64,000 nucleotides of DNA from Helicobacter felis ATCC 49179 (GTDB taxonomy: Bacteria > Campylobacterota > Campylobacteria > Campylobacterales > Helicobacteraceae), in assembly GCF_000200595.1 (NCBI RefSeq), contig NC_014810.2:1250311-1314310 (forward strand), in the 5' to 3' direction. Made by a program: the position numbers and the translations under genes. Positions 8,961 to 16,982 of this stretch are shown here, piece by piece (positions within the stretch are counted from its first letter, which is position 1; each line of letters starts with the position of its first letter). The notes below the pieces were generated by a model. That model was not told where the DNA came from. It made no database searches and saw only the letters and a program-made list of their open reading frames with translations.

Positions 8961-9551
8961 TAAGCCTTCAAAGTTTTTGCGGGTGAAGGCTGGGGGCACA
9001 CCCACACCAGTTGAATGCGAAAACACATAACTCAAATCCGTAATCTTGCTAATGTCAATATCCCCTAGATGCACACTCTCATCGGCGACTAATTTTTTAA
9101 GCTCCTCTTTGCTTTGGGGGACATATTTTTTAGCACCCTTAGGTGTAGAAAAATTTTGGGGCGTGGGCTGGCTGGGTTTGGATGCAATCGCGCCTAGCAC
9201 GCCCTCTAAATCTGTAACGCTATTTTGCAAGCCCTCTAGCACCTCTAAGACCTCTTGGGCGCTATTGGGTTTCTCTAGCGCGCTTAAAGACGCAACTATC
9301 TTAGCTTGGGCGTGCTTTAGCTTAGTCAAGCTTTTTTCTAGCTCTAAGTCATCCTCTTTTAAGCTAGCATAATGCTCTCTTAAAGCCTTTAGCGCACCGC
9401 CCAAACCTTCAGAAAATGCGCTAAAACTCGCGCGAAGTTCCTCAGCCTCTTGTTGCACTTCTAAGCCCTCTTCTAGGGCACTTTTGCCCAAACGCATAGC
9501 CCGCTTGACATTTTTGAGCTCTTGCTCTAACTTTTCTAAAACTTGTTGCAT
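8193..9551 (-). CDS. DUF285 (BspA-like) 25-residue repeat protein
   Basis: 452 aa from ATG 9551, which has GGGAGG just upstream; a longer frame lacks a site. Residues about 1-110 are a heptad-rich coiled coil (LEKLEQELKNVKRAM). Residues about 200-452 are ten tandem 25-residue units of the form W-[DN]-V-S-x-V-x-x-M-x-x-M-F-x-x-C-x-x-F-N-Q-x-L, the DUF285 / bacterial surface protein repeat. Nearly every unit has a Cys after MFxx. No signal peptide or anchor is visible although many relatives are surface proteins, so location is unclear. It lies between paralogs C and B/A, just upstream of fcl. Function is unknown; ligand binding is plausible for the fold. Confidence 0.8.
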   Translation of the reverse strand: MQQVLEKLEQELKNVKRAMRLGKSALEEGLEVQQEAEELRASFSAFSEGLGGALKALREHYASLKEDDLELEKSLTKLKHAQAKIVASLSALEKPNSAQEVLEVLEGLQNSVTDLEGVLGAIASKPSQPTPQNFSTPKGAKKYVPQSKEELKKLVADESVHLGDIDISKITDLSYVFSHSTGVGVPPAFTRKNFEGLETWDTSHVTDMRNMFNNAIHFDHDISSWNVSRVECMSGMFSHCICFNQPLNNWNVSSVMEMWCMFFCCEDFNQPLDNWDVSSVEKMGGMFTKCKNFNQSLNNWNISSVKSIDGMFNGCSSFNQPLDNWDVSRITNMYRMFQDCENFNQSLDDWNVSRVEDMRAMFQDCKNFNQHLNSWDVSNVKDMKHMFNGCTSFNQPLGDWDVSSVKNTFGMFAGCEQFNQPLDSWDVSKVKDMDCMFDDCDRLTTLPHWYRA

Positions 9552-9607
9552 AAAAAACCTCCCAAATAGTGTAGGCTTAGAGTCTAGCATAAATTTAGCC
9601 CTAAATA

Positions 9608-12403
9608 CTACCGCCCCTCATTTTTATCAAACCAATCGCGTTGGCTAGTAGATTTTCTTAAACTATGACACATATTGGCACATTGTGCTTGGGTGCTGGG
9701 GCGCAGGTATTCAGGGTGCAGACACGCGCTAGGGTGTTTAGGCAAGTAAAATACGCTATCCCCCGCATGTTGATCCATGAGCACCACCTCCAAACCTTCT
9801 AAGAATTGGGCGATACGCTGGAGGGCAAAAAACTTTAGCTCGCCCGATGGGCTTGGTTGCTTCAAGAGTCTAGCAAGACTTGCAGTAGAGAGGTCTAAGG
9901 GATCTGTTTGCCTTACTTGACACCCTAAAGAGTTGGACTCTTTAAAGGCTGTGGCTAAATCCCAACTTAGTAGTTTCGTGGGGATTGCGCGCACCATTTG
10001 ATAGGCTAGCAAAGCGATTTTATAATCTTGATAAAGCGCGTAGGCGCGTTTGCCATTGTAGCTGTTTTCTTCAAATTTATGCGCATCCATAAGGGGGGCT
10101 AAAACATGCGCCCATTGCGCTTGGGGTCTATCCTTGGCACGATGGGCAAGGAAGCTCACATATTCAGAGGCATCATAGACAGATAGCAGAGATTGGTAAC
10201 GCAGAGGTTTGTAGAGAAAGTCAAGCACACGCACCAAGGTTTGGGCAATCTCTTGGGTAGAGAGGGGGTTTTTCTGGCACGGGCTAGAGTTACCCTCCAA
10301 AAGGGCAAAGAGAAAGATGATCGCTTGGGTTTGCATGTGTTTTTTTAAGGCAACAGCTTCGCCTTCCATGACCTGTTTTAAATTGGTGCCATCGCTGTAT
10401 TTGTCGTATTTCTCTAGTTTAGTTTTAAAGTGCGCAAATAGGGGCAAAGATTCTAGGGCGTTTTGGGCTTGTTGTTCTAGACTGGGGAGGAGGGGTTTTA
10501 AAAGGGGCGCGTTTTGCTTGCAGGGGGCATTTTGCAGGGCGTGCTGCATCTGGGTGTGCATAGAATCTAGGTTTTGTAAGAACACAGCGGGCAAAGTGAG
10601 CTCTTTGGGCGGGGTGTAGAGTGCCCAATCCTGCAGGGCAAGGCATGCGGGTTCTTTGGAGTCAAAACCGCTTAATTGTTCTTGAGCATTCAAATACAAG
10701 CAGGGGCTATTGCCTATGCTCAAGAGTCTAACACTTCTTATGTAATCCTTAAAATAGAGGGGGTTAAAACTCTGGGCTTTAAAGATATGTTGGCAATTTT
10801 GCACGCTCTGCGCGCTTAGGTATTGGGGAGCAAAGCAGGGGGTGGGATTAGCGCGCAAACGCTCCGCCGAGATGAGTTCAGACCTGCGGATACTATCCAT
10901 ATAAAACTCTTGGTTATACAAAAACGCCTCCACGCGTCTTTGGGCGTGCAAATCCCATAATTGAAAAACTTCTTGGGTGTGCGTATCCATACTCTTAAGC
11001 CATTGGCTAGCTAAATCCCATTGGAGATCGTCCCACTCTATACAATAGTCGGTAGAGTTACGATTGCAAGGCTTGGGGACTATTCTTTGGTGTAAAGCTA
11101 ATTTTTTGGCTAAACCCATGCCCATTAAATCTTTAGGATATGCCCTAGAGACGATATCAGGAATAGGATCACAGGAATTTTTGCAGGGTCTAGCTTGCAG
11201 GGGCTTAGAAACTTGCAAGGCCTTTAAATACAAGCTAAGATCAAGTCCTTGCTTTTTAGCTTGGAGCAAAGAGGGGTAGATCAAATCTAGCATGTGTAAA
11301 TAATCTTGCGCAATAAAGGTGGCGGGGCGTATGATGCGGTGCAGATCATTACTCGTTTCATTGACTTTGCGCATATAAGCTTGCAAGAGAGTTAAAAGCT
11401 GGAATTGCGTGTAATCTAGCAGGTGATCCCACTCTTTGTCTTTGAGGGGGGCTAGCAGAGGGGTGGCGTGGATAATAGCTTGTAGGTGTTGGCTTAGGGC
11501 GGGCTTGATCTGTGCAAGGGTCATCCCCTTTTCATCGTGATCATTAAAAGCCTGTATGAGAAAATCTTGAGTATTTTGAAAGGCTTGCACCAAACCTTTA
11601 GGCAGGGGCGCGCTAACATGAGGAGGGTTGTCTTTGAGGATTTGGCAAAGGGGTTCTTTGGAGGGGAAGGTTTGGATCGTGTTTTGGGGGGTGAGATAGA
11701 GGCAGGGTTGTTTGAAGGCAATAAGGCGGAAATTGTGGAAAAAATCTTGCACCATTTTGGGTAAGCTATATTCGAGCATGGGACTCATCTCCCAATTCAA
11801 CTTTTCGCCCAAAAAGCGTAGATATTCCTTTAAATCTAAGCCTTGTTTGAACGCCTGTATGAGTAGGGGATAGACCACCTCTAAACTGGTAGAAAAATTT
11901 TCTAAAAAGACCTCTGGGTTGAGAGGTTGGATTTCAGGATCTCCCACCATCGTGTAGAAATCGGGATCGTCATAACAATCCATGCCCGGAATCTTATAGC
12001 GCATGAGCGCAATAGCGTGCAAAATTTCAAAACTTCTAATTTCTTGGGCGAGGGGTGAGGGCAACTGCGCTTGGATGGCTTTGATAGTGGGGAGCGCATC
12101 TACCATTTTGCTAGCTAGATTAATCCAAGTGGGGGCATATTTCTTCACCATATCCATGGAGTAGATGTCTGGATCAAAGCCCTTAGGGCACAACATCCCC
12201 TTAGTGGTTTCTTGAAACGCCCCTAACATGGAATGATAAATCTCTTGTGAGGCGTTTAAAAAAGTGCCTTTATCTAAACTCCATTTGGGGGGTTGAGGGG
12301 TTTCATCTTTGGGATGGACGCGTGTGAGGAGCCATGCGCATGCCAATAAGACAAGAACTAGCAATAGAGACGCAAAACCTACGCGTGCCCAGCGTCTATG
12401 CAT
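9608..12403 (-). CDS. Large exported cysteine-module protein C
   Basis: 931 aa, paralog of A and B, unknown function. Hydrophobic anchor at residues about 8-26. Two complete cysteine units (PCLYLTPQNTIQTF and PCLYLNAQEQLSGF). The third unit keeps the first cysteine part (ACLHPEYLRPSTQAQCA) but lacks about 50 residues including CLYL, then rejoins A-like sequence at the end (RDWFDKNEGR versus KGWFYHDEGH in A), which indicates an internal deletion. ATG 12403 lies 19 bp after hydE with AGGA upstream, so it may be read through from the hydrogenase operon. The RSFEILH and LDLKEYLRFL motifs of A are retained. Confidence 0.7.
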   Translation of the reverse strand: MHRRWARVGFASLLLVLVLLACAWLLTRVHPKDETPQPPKWSLDKGTFLNASQEIYHSMLGAFQETTKGMLCPKGFDPDIYSMDMVKKYAPTWINLASKMVDALPTIKAIQAQLPSPLAQEIRSFEILHAIALMRYKIPGMDCYDDPDFYTMVGDPEIQPLNPEVFLENFSTSLEVVYPLLIQAFKQGLDLKEYLRFLGEKLNWEMSPMLEYSLPKMVQDFFHNFRLIAFKQPCLYLTPQNTIQTFPSKEPLCQILKDNPPHVSAPLPKGLVQAFQNTQDFLIQAFNDHDEKGMTLAQIKPALSQHLQAIIHATPLLAPLKDKEWDHLLDYTQFQLLTLLQAYMRKVNETSNDLHRIIRPATFIAQDYLHMLDLIYPSLLQAKKQGLDLSLYLKALQVSKPLQARPCKNSCDPIPDIVSRAYPKDLMGMGLAKKLALHQRIVPKPCNRNSTDYCIEWDDLQWDLASQWLKSMDTHTQEVFQLWDLHAQRRVEAFLYNQEFYMDSIRRSELISAERLRANPTPCFAPQYLSAQSVQNCQHIFKAQSFNPLYFKDYIRSVRLLSIGNSPCLYLNAQEQLSGFDSKEPACLALQDWALYTPPKELTLPAVFLQNLDSMHTQMQHALQNAPCKQNAPLLKPLLPSLEQQAQNALESLPLFAHFKTKLEKYDKYSDGTNLKQVMEGEAVALKKHMQTQAIIFLFALLEGNSSPCQKNPLSTQEIAQTLVRVLDFLYKPLRYQSLLSVYDASEYVSFLAHRAKDRPQAQWAHVLAPLMDAHKFEENSYNGKRAYALYQDYKIALLAYQMVRAIPTKLLSWDLATAFKESNSLGCQVRQTDPLDLSTASLARLLKQPSPSGELKFFALQRIAQFLEGLEVVLMDQHAGDSVFYLPKHPSACLHPEYLRPSTQAQCANMCHSLRKSTSQRDWFDKNEGR

Positions 12404-12422
12404 CAGCTAGTCCTGCAAGAGC

Positions 12423-14000
12423 CTATGACTGCGCCACTTGTTGCTCACATGTGCTTTGGGTGTGGTAATCCATGTATTTTAGAGGAAAGGTTAGGGCGCA
12501 TTCTCTAGGAAAATACTCTAAGCAGAGGTCTAAAAAGACCTTTTCTAAAAAGACATTTCCACACAAATAGACCTTGCCTAAATTAAATTTGGTGTGCGCA
12601 TCATAGATAATATTGCCTAAAAACTCCGCTAAAGAGTCGAGCACGCCAAAGCACATGGTAGGCGCGTCCGTGCCCCCCAGCGTGTAGCTCACCGCGCTTC
12701 TAAGAGTGGGCGCGGGGTTGAGGTTGGGAGGGTCTTTGGTGAGTTTAAAATCAATATGCGGACCTTTGGTGCGCAAAAATGTTTTAGCATAGTTGGTGAT
12801 GGCGCGTGTGTCATGGATGGGGCTAAAGCCTAGCACCTGCACCAATCCAGCTAAAAAATCCATCAAATTCGCGCTAGACTCTAGGGGTGTGAAGGGTTCT
12901 TGGGCTAAGCGCGCGCAAAGTTCCGGGTAAGCTTTTTGGTAGTTGGCATAGAGTTTGCGCCCCTTGGCATTGCTTTGGAGTTGCTTAATGAGCGCGCTAG
13001 GATGGGTGGGCAAATCTAAGCGCATGAGCTGTTTATAGTCGCCCTCATCATAAATCCAAAAGCAACTAGGGCGATCAAAGTTTAAATATATGAGAAGATG
13101 AGGTTCTTTAGGGGCTTCTTGACTGACAAATTCTAAAGTAGGGCTCATGGTCGTGCGCGTGTGGGGGAGCAAAAGCCCATTTTTAGCGACACTGAAAACC
13201 TGCTCTGGAATGCTTAAAATAGTGCAGGTGTAGCTCCAATTAGCTTTAGCGCCTGCATTCTCGCTTAAAAAGAGATAGGAAATGCCTTTTTGTAGTAAGC
13301 AACGCCCTAAAAGCGCTAGTCCAAAATCATAGGGCAGTCCTGCGCAAATTTCTAAACTCTTAAACTCCTCTACAAAGACCTCTTTTAAAGTTGCGATGAG
13401 ATTGGGTTTTTCAAAGGCGCAGAGTGTTTGCGCGCTCTTGGCATCCATGCGCGTTAAAGAGAGCACACTCGCCAAATCTAAAAACAATACTTTTGAGTCC
13501 TCCTTAGGCGTGCAAGAAAGAGCCTTTTGTCCCCTAGAGGTTTCTACAATGAGGGTTTCACCTGCCTGCAAACGGCGCACCATATCGTCTAAGGCTGCTT
13601 GGACCTCTGTAGGTGTTTGGCATGGCTGATTGGCATAGATAAAAGTTGAAATTCTAGGCTCTAGTGTGCCAAAATGCGCGCTATTTTCTTCTAAGGCTAC
13701 GCGCTCTTCTAAAACATCAATGCAGGGTTTTAATCTCTCTTGTGTCTGCCATTCTATCTTATCCTGCACCACCTCCACGCTGACAAAACGAAAACTCAAA
13801 GAAAGCGGGAGGCGTTGGCTTATTAAGTTGGTAAAGTCTTCTGCCTGCTCTAAACTGGCTTGTAAATAAAAAAACTCTGTAGTGTTCGCATAGGATAAAC
13901 CCAGCACGTGCGCGTGCGCGCTTAAAAAATCCATGAACAACGCACCAATCTGCGCGCCAAATTCTCCTAGTAGCTCAAATTTAAATCTAAAAACCATCAT
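12423..14000 (-). CDS. hydE: Hydrogenase accessory protein HydE
   Basis: 525 aa. By position (fifth gene after hydABCD) it corresponds to H. pylori HydE, which is needed for active uptake hydrogenase; its exact biochemical step is not established. The C-terminal part (residues about 330-520) has glycine-rich stretches (YTLGGTDAPTMCFGVLDS, KVYLCGNVFLEKVF) reminiscent of the Kae1/HypF-like ATPase fold, a weak resemblance from memory. It starts at ATG 14000, overlapping the hydD stop by 4 bp with AGGA upstream, so translation is coupled. No membrane segment. Cytoplasmic maturation role inferred. Confidence 0.75.
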   Translation of the reverse strand: MMVFRFKFELLGEFGAQIGALFMDFLSAHAHVLGLSYANTTEFFYLQASLEQAEDFTNLISQRLPLSLSFRFVSVEVVQDKIEWQTQERLKPCIDVLEERVALEENSAHFGTLEPRISTFIYANQPCQTPTEVQAALDDMVRRLQAGETLIVETSRGQKALSCTPKEDSKVLFLDLASVLSLTRMDAKSAQTLCAFEKPNLIATLKEVFVEEFKSLEICAGLPYDFGLALLGRCLLQKGISYLFLSENAGAKANWSYTCTILSIPEQVFSVAKNGLLLPHTRTTMSPTLEFVSQEAPKEPHLLIYLNFDRPSCFWIYDEGDYKQLMRLDLPTHPSALIKQLQSNAKGRKLYANYQKAYPELCARLAQEPFTPLESSANLMDFLAGLVQVLGFSPIHDTRAITNYAKTFLRTKGPHIDFKLTKDPPNLNPAPTLRSAVSYTLGGTDAPTMCFGVLDSLAEFLGNIIYDAHTKFNLGKVYLCGNVFLEKVFLDLCLEYFPRECALTFPLKYMDYHTQSTCEQQVAQS

Positions 14001-14539
14001 AGTGCCATCCTATAAGAGTGTTGTGCGATCTCTGTTAAACTTTGTGCATTGGCTTTAGCGGATATGCGCACGCCCCATTTACTCAAAATTTCCAGCGCAC
14101 AATCCCTAGCCACCTGCGCGCCTTGCAACATTTCCGCGCTGAGTTCAAAGGTCGTGTGTTCCTGCACAATGGAGGGCACAAGTCCGATAATGGTCGTGGG
14201 CGGTAGATCGCCCATTAAAGCGGTCAATCTCAAGGTTTGCAACATCTCCACCTCATGCGCGCTACCCGCCCAAGTGATCTCAGGGGGGATGCTTTCAAAG
14301 TCAAAGCAAAAGACTTCGCCCACGCGCGCGTTAGCCACGCTCACGCAATCCAAGATCAAAACCTTATCGTATTCCACAATCCAGGGGATTAAAGCCTGCG
14401 CCATGGTGCCCCCGTCCATAAATTCTAATTTATGAGGGTAGTCAAAAGCGTAATTATGGGCTAGTTGGTTGCACAAATGCACCCCAACCCCCTCATCGCC
14501 TAGTAAGATATTCCCCACCCCTAGCACCAAAATATCCAC
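13997..14539 (-). CDS. hydD: Hydrogenase maturation protease HydD
   Basis: 180 aa, HyaD/HybD family nickel-dependent endopeptidase that trims the C-terminus of the large subunit once Ni-Fe is inserted. The start motif GVGNILLGDEGVGVH carries the metal-binding Glu/Asp, and the family aspartate follows (LILDCVSVANA). A second conserved region is SAHEVEMLQTLRL with a histidine ligand. It starts with GTG 14539, preceded by AAAAGG, 4 nt after the hydC stop, and overlaps hydE by 4 bp. Its substrate is the adjacent HydB, whose C-terminal DPCIACSVH is the cleavage region. Confidence 0.9.
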   Translation of the reverse strand: MDILVLGVGNILLGDEGVGVHLCNQLAHNYAFDYPHKLEFMDGGTMAQALIPWIVEYDKVLILDCVSVANARVGEVFCFDFESIPPEITWAGSAHEVEMLQTLRLTALMGDLPPTTIIGLVPSIVQEHTTFELSAEMLQGAQVARDCALEILSKWGVRISAKANAQSLTEIAQHSYRMAL

Positions 14540-14542
14540 ACG

Positions 14543-15226
14543 CTAGCCTTTTATATAACGGCGACCACTCACCATAACATCCGCGCCCCCATCGGGGAAA
14601 CGCAGGGAGTGGAACACGACCATATAAACATGCACTGGAATAAAAAGACAGATTCCCCAAGTTGCTAAGTGATGGATATAGCGCACATTGGAGAGCCCCC
14701 CACACAACACCTCAAACCATTGAAAAAGAGGTTGTAAGCGCGCGCCCAAACCCTCATGATAAACATTATAGTAAAGCACAATACCGCTCAAGATCACCAG
14801 CACCAAAAGCGCGCAGAGAGAGAAATACGCCACAAATTGCAGGGGGTTATACAGCCCCTGACGCAAAGAATACCTGCCCATTAAAAAGTAAATTTTAAGC
14901 TGATCTAGCCAAGTGCGCAGGCTAAAAATTCCCTTAACAGAAAGGCGTTCCTCGCGACTCTTGCGATCAAAGAAAAAGAGATAAAACCTAAAAAGAGAGA
15001 TGGCAATGAGGACAAAGCCGACCATGATATGCGCGCTACGGATATAGGCTTGCAAGAAATACATGTTTGTATAAACACTCGAGCGGGGTTGCAGAAAGGG
15101 GAAGGCGATATAAAAGCCTGTGAGCATTAACACAAAAATCGCCAAAGCGCGCACCCAGTGGAAAAAGCGCACCCAACCTGAATACTCTTGATGCGCATAG
15201 TAGCGGGTGTTATTGGGATGGGGCAT
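14543..15226 (-). CDS. hydC: Hydrogenase cytochrome b subunit HydC
   Basis: 227 aa, di-heme membrane anchor that passes electrons from H2 oxidation to menaquinone. Four hydrophobic segments are visible at about residues 20-42, 60-85, 112-142 and 175-205. Candidate heme histidines are in FHWVRAL, SAHIMVG, YIHHLATWG and PVHVYMVVFH. Start ATG 15226 has AAGGAGG 6 nt upstream and lies 17 bp inside the end of hydB; the longer upstream extension is rejected. Part of the hydABCDE operon. Confidence 0.9.
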   Translation of the reverse strand: MPHPNNTRYYAHQEYSGWVRFFHWVRALAIFVLMLTGFYIAFPFLQPRSSVYTNMYFLQAYIRSAHIMVGFVLIAISLFRFYLFFFDRKSREERLSVKGIFSLRTWLDQLKIYFLMGRYSLRQGLYNPLQFVAYFSLCALLVLVILSGIVLYYNVYHEGLGARLQPLFQWFEVLCGGLSNVRYIHHLATWGICLFIPVHVYMVVFHSLRFPDGGADVMVSGRRYIKG

Positions 15227-16982
15227 GGCAGTCCTCCTTTTTAGCTTTATCAAAGCGCGCAAAGCTAGGATCGACTCTAAACTCGCCAAAATCGCGCCCC
15301 TTGATATCCATCACATGCACCGAGCAGGCGATGCAAGGGTCAAAGGAGTGGATGGTGCGGATGATTTCTAAGGGCTGAGTCAAATCCGCGATTTTTGTGC
15401 CTATTAAGCTCATCTCATAAGGTCCGCTCTGCCCTTTTGCATCGCGCGCGCCCGCATTCCAAGTAGAGGGCACGACCGCCTGATAATTCTCCACCACGCC
15501 GTTTTTAATGCGCACCCAATGACTGAGCATACCTCTTGGCACTTGCCCAATATAACGCCCCTTGTATTCTTTATTCTTATCAATCACATAGGGCGCGCAA
15601 GTGCTTTGATCGGATTTTAAATTCTCTACCAACGAATCCCAAGCTTGTAGCCCATTTTCCACTAAAATCTTAGCTTCCAAACAGCGCGCTGCCGTGCGCC
15701 CTAGGGTGCTAAAGATCGCCTCTGTGGGCAAGCCTGTATCTTTTAAAAACTGGGTAGCGACTTTTGTCGTGTGTGGGTTTTTAGCTGCCAAGCCTACCAC
15801 CAAAGAGGCTAAGGGTCCCACTTCTATAGGCATGCCATTGTAGCGCGGGGCTTTGATCCATGAATATTTGCCCTGAGTGTCTAGCACCTTGCTAGGTTCT
15901 AGTTTGCCACTTAGTCCTATACTCTGCCCCTCTTTAAAGCCGGTATAATCGGGGGTTGTTTGCCCATCATAGGGGTGGAGTTCTGTTTCTTTGCTGTCGT
16001 ATTTATACCACGAGTGCGTTACATCCTCTTTGATCCAATCTTCATTAATGGGGTGTAAGGTGTTTAGATCGCCATTGAGCACCACGCCCGAACTCAATAA
16101 ATATTTGTCCCGACTGAGCAAGATTTCTTCATGGGCGATGAAGTTTTTCACCCCACAGCCATGTAAAACACTTTGTTCATTTTTAAACATTTGGGCTGCC
16201 ATCACTAAATCCGGGTAATAGGCGCGCTCTACGAAGTTTTTTACAATCTCAAATTTGCTTTTCCACTCGGCTAAACGGGTTGGATCAAGCACATCGCGCA
16301 CGGAGGTGATCCCCCCCACCGTGAGGCTTTGGGGATGGGGTTGTTTAGCCCCAAAGATCGCCGTCATCTTTGCCGCCTCACGCTGGATAGCAAGCAGATT
16401 TAGATAGTGTGAGAGCACGATCAAATTTTGCTCCGGGCTCAAATGGTAAGTTTTATGCCCATAATAGCCATTGGCAAAGGGACCCAGCGCGCCCTGTTTG
16501 GCAAAATCCCCCACGCGTTTTTGCACCGCTTTTAAAGTGTCCTCGCCCGTGTCTAAGGGATAGTCGCAATAATCAAAGGCGATTTGGCTGGCTTTTTTGG
16601 GATCGGCTTTGAGAGCGCTCAACAAATCGCACCAATCTAGCCCGTGCAAAGTGTAGAAATGCACTACATGATCATGCAAGAGGAGTGCGATATTCATCAG
16701 TGAGCGCACAAGCTGGGCATTCAAAGGGGGCACAATGCCTAAAGCGTCCTCTACCGCGCTAATGCCCGCCTTGTAGTGCGAATAAGTACAAACCCCACAA
16801 ATGCGTTGGGCGATAAAGCCCGCATCTCTAGGGTCGCGATTTTTAATGATGGTTTCTAGCCCCCTAAAGAGGGTTGAGCAAGAATGCGCGTCTGTGATGA
16901 CATTGTTATCATCTACAACGACCTCAATACGCAAATGCCCCTCAATGCGGGTAATGGGATCGACAATGATTTTTTTAGACAT
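15210..16982 (-). CDS. hydB: [NiFe] hydrogenase large subunit HydB
   Basis: 590 aa, periplasmic H2-oxidising subunit. The active-site cysteines are visible in RICGVC (Cys62, Cys65) and DPCIACSVH (Cys550, Cys553). Maturation by HydD should cut after His556, removing 34 residues (starting VMDIKGRDFG), which is longer than the roughly 15 residues common in group 1 enzymes. Start ATG 16982 (MSKKIIVDP) has AAGGAGATGCCT upstream, so an earlier in-frame Met is not used. It overlaps hydA by 8 bp and hydC by 17 bp. Exported as a heterodimer with HydA through the HydA Tat signal. Confidence 0.95.
   Translation of the reverse strand: MSKKIIVDPITRIEGHLRIEVVVDDNNVITDAHSCSTLFRGLETIIKNRDPRDAGFIAQRICGVCTYSHYKAGISAVEDALGIVPPLNAQLVRSLMNIALLLHDHVVHFYTLHGLDWCDLLSALKADPKKASQIAFDYCDYPLDTGEDTLKAVQKRVGDFAKQGALGPFANGYYGHKTYHLSPEQNLIVLSHYLNLLAIQREAAKMTAIFGAKQPHPQSLTVGGITSVRDVLDPTRLAEWKSKFEIVKNFVERAYYPDLVMAAQMFKNEQSVLHGCGVKNFIAHEEILLSRDKYLLSSGVVLNGDLNTLHPINEDWIKEDVTHSWYKYDSKETELHPYDGQTTPDYTGFKEGQSIGLSGKLEPSKVLDTQGKYSWIKAPRYNGMPIEVGPLASLVVGLAAKNPHTTKVATQFLKDTGLPTEAIFSTLGRTAARCLEAKILVENGLQAWDSLVENLKSDQSTCAPYVIDKNKEYKGRYIGQVPRGMLSHWVRIKNGVVENYQAVVPSTWNAGARDAKGQSGPYEMSLIGTKIADLTQPLEIIRTIHSFDPCIACSVHVMDIKGRDFGEFRVDPSFARFDKAKKEDCHAPSQ

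Noticed and set aside
10317-10646. Open frames of 70-100 codons on both strands inside large genes (for example 10317-10619 plus, 10425-10646 minus)
   Set aside because: They lie wholly inside protein C in other frames, have no family features and are cysteine-rich nonsense typical of shadow frames; the same applies to most frames opposite carB, hydB and the ribosomal genes.
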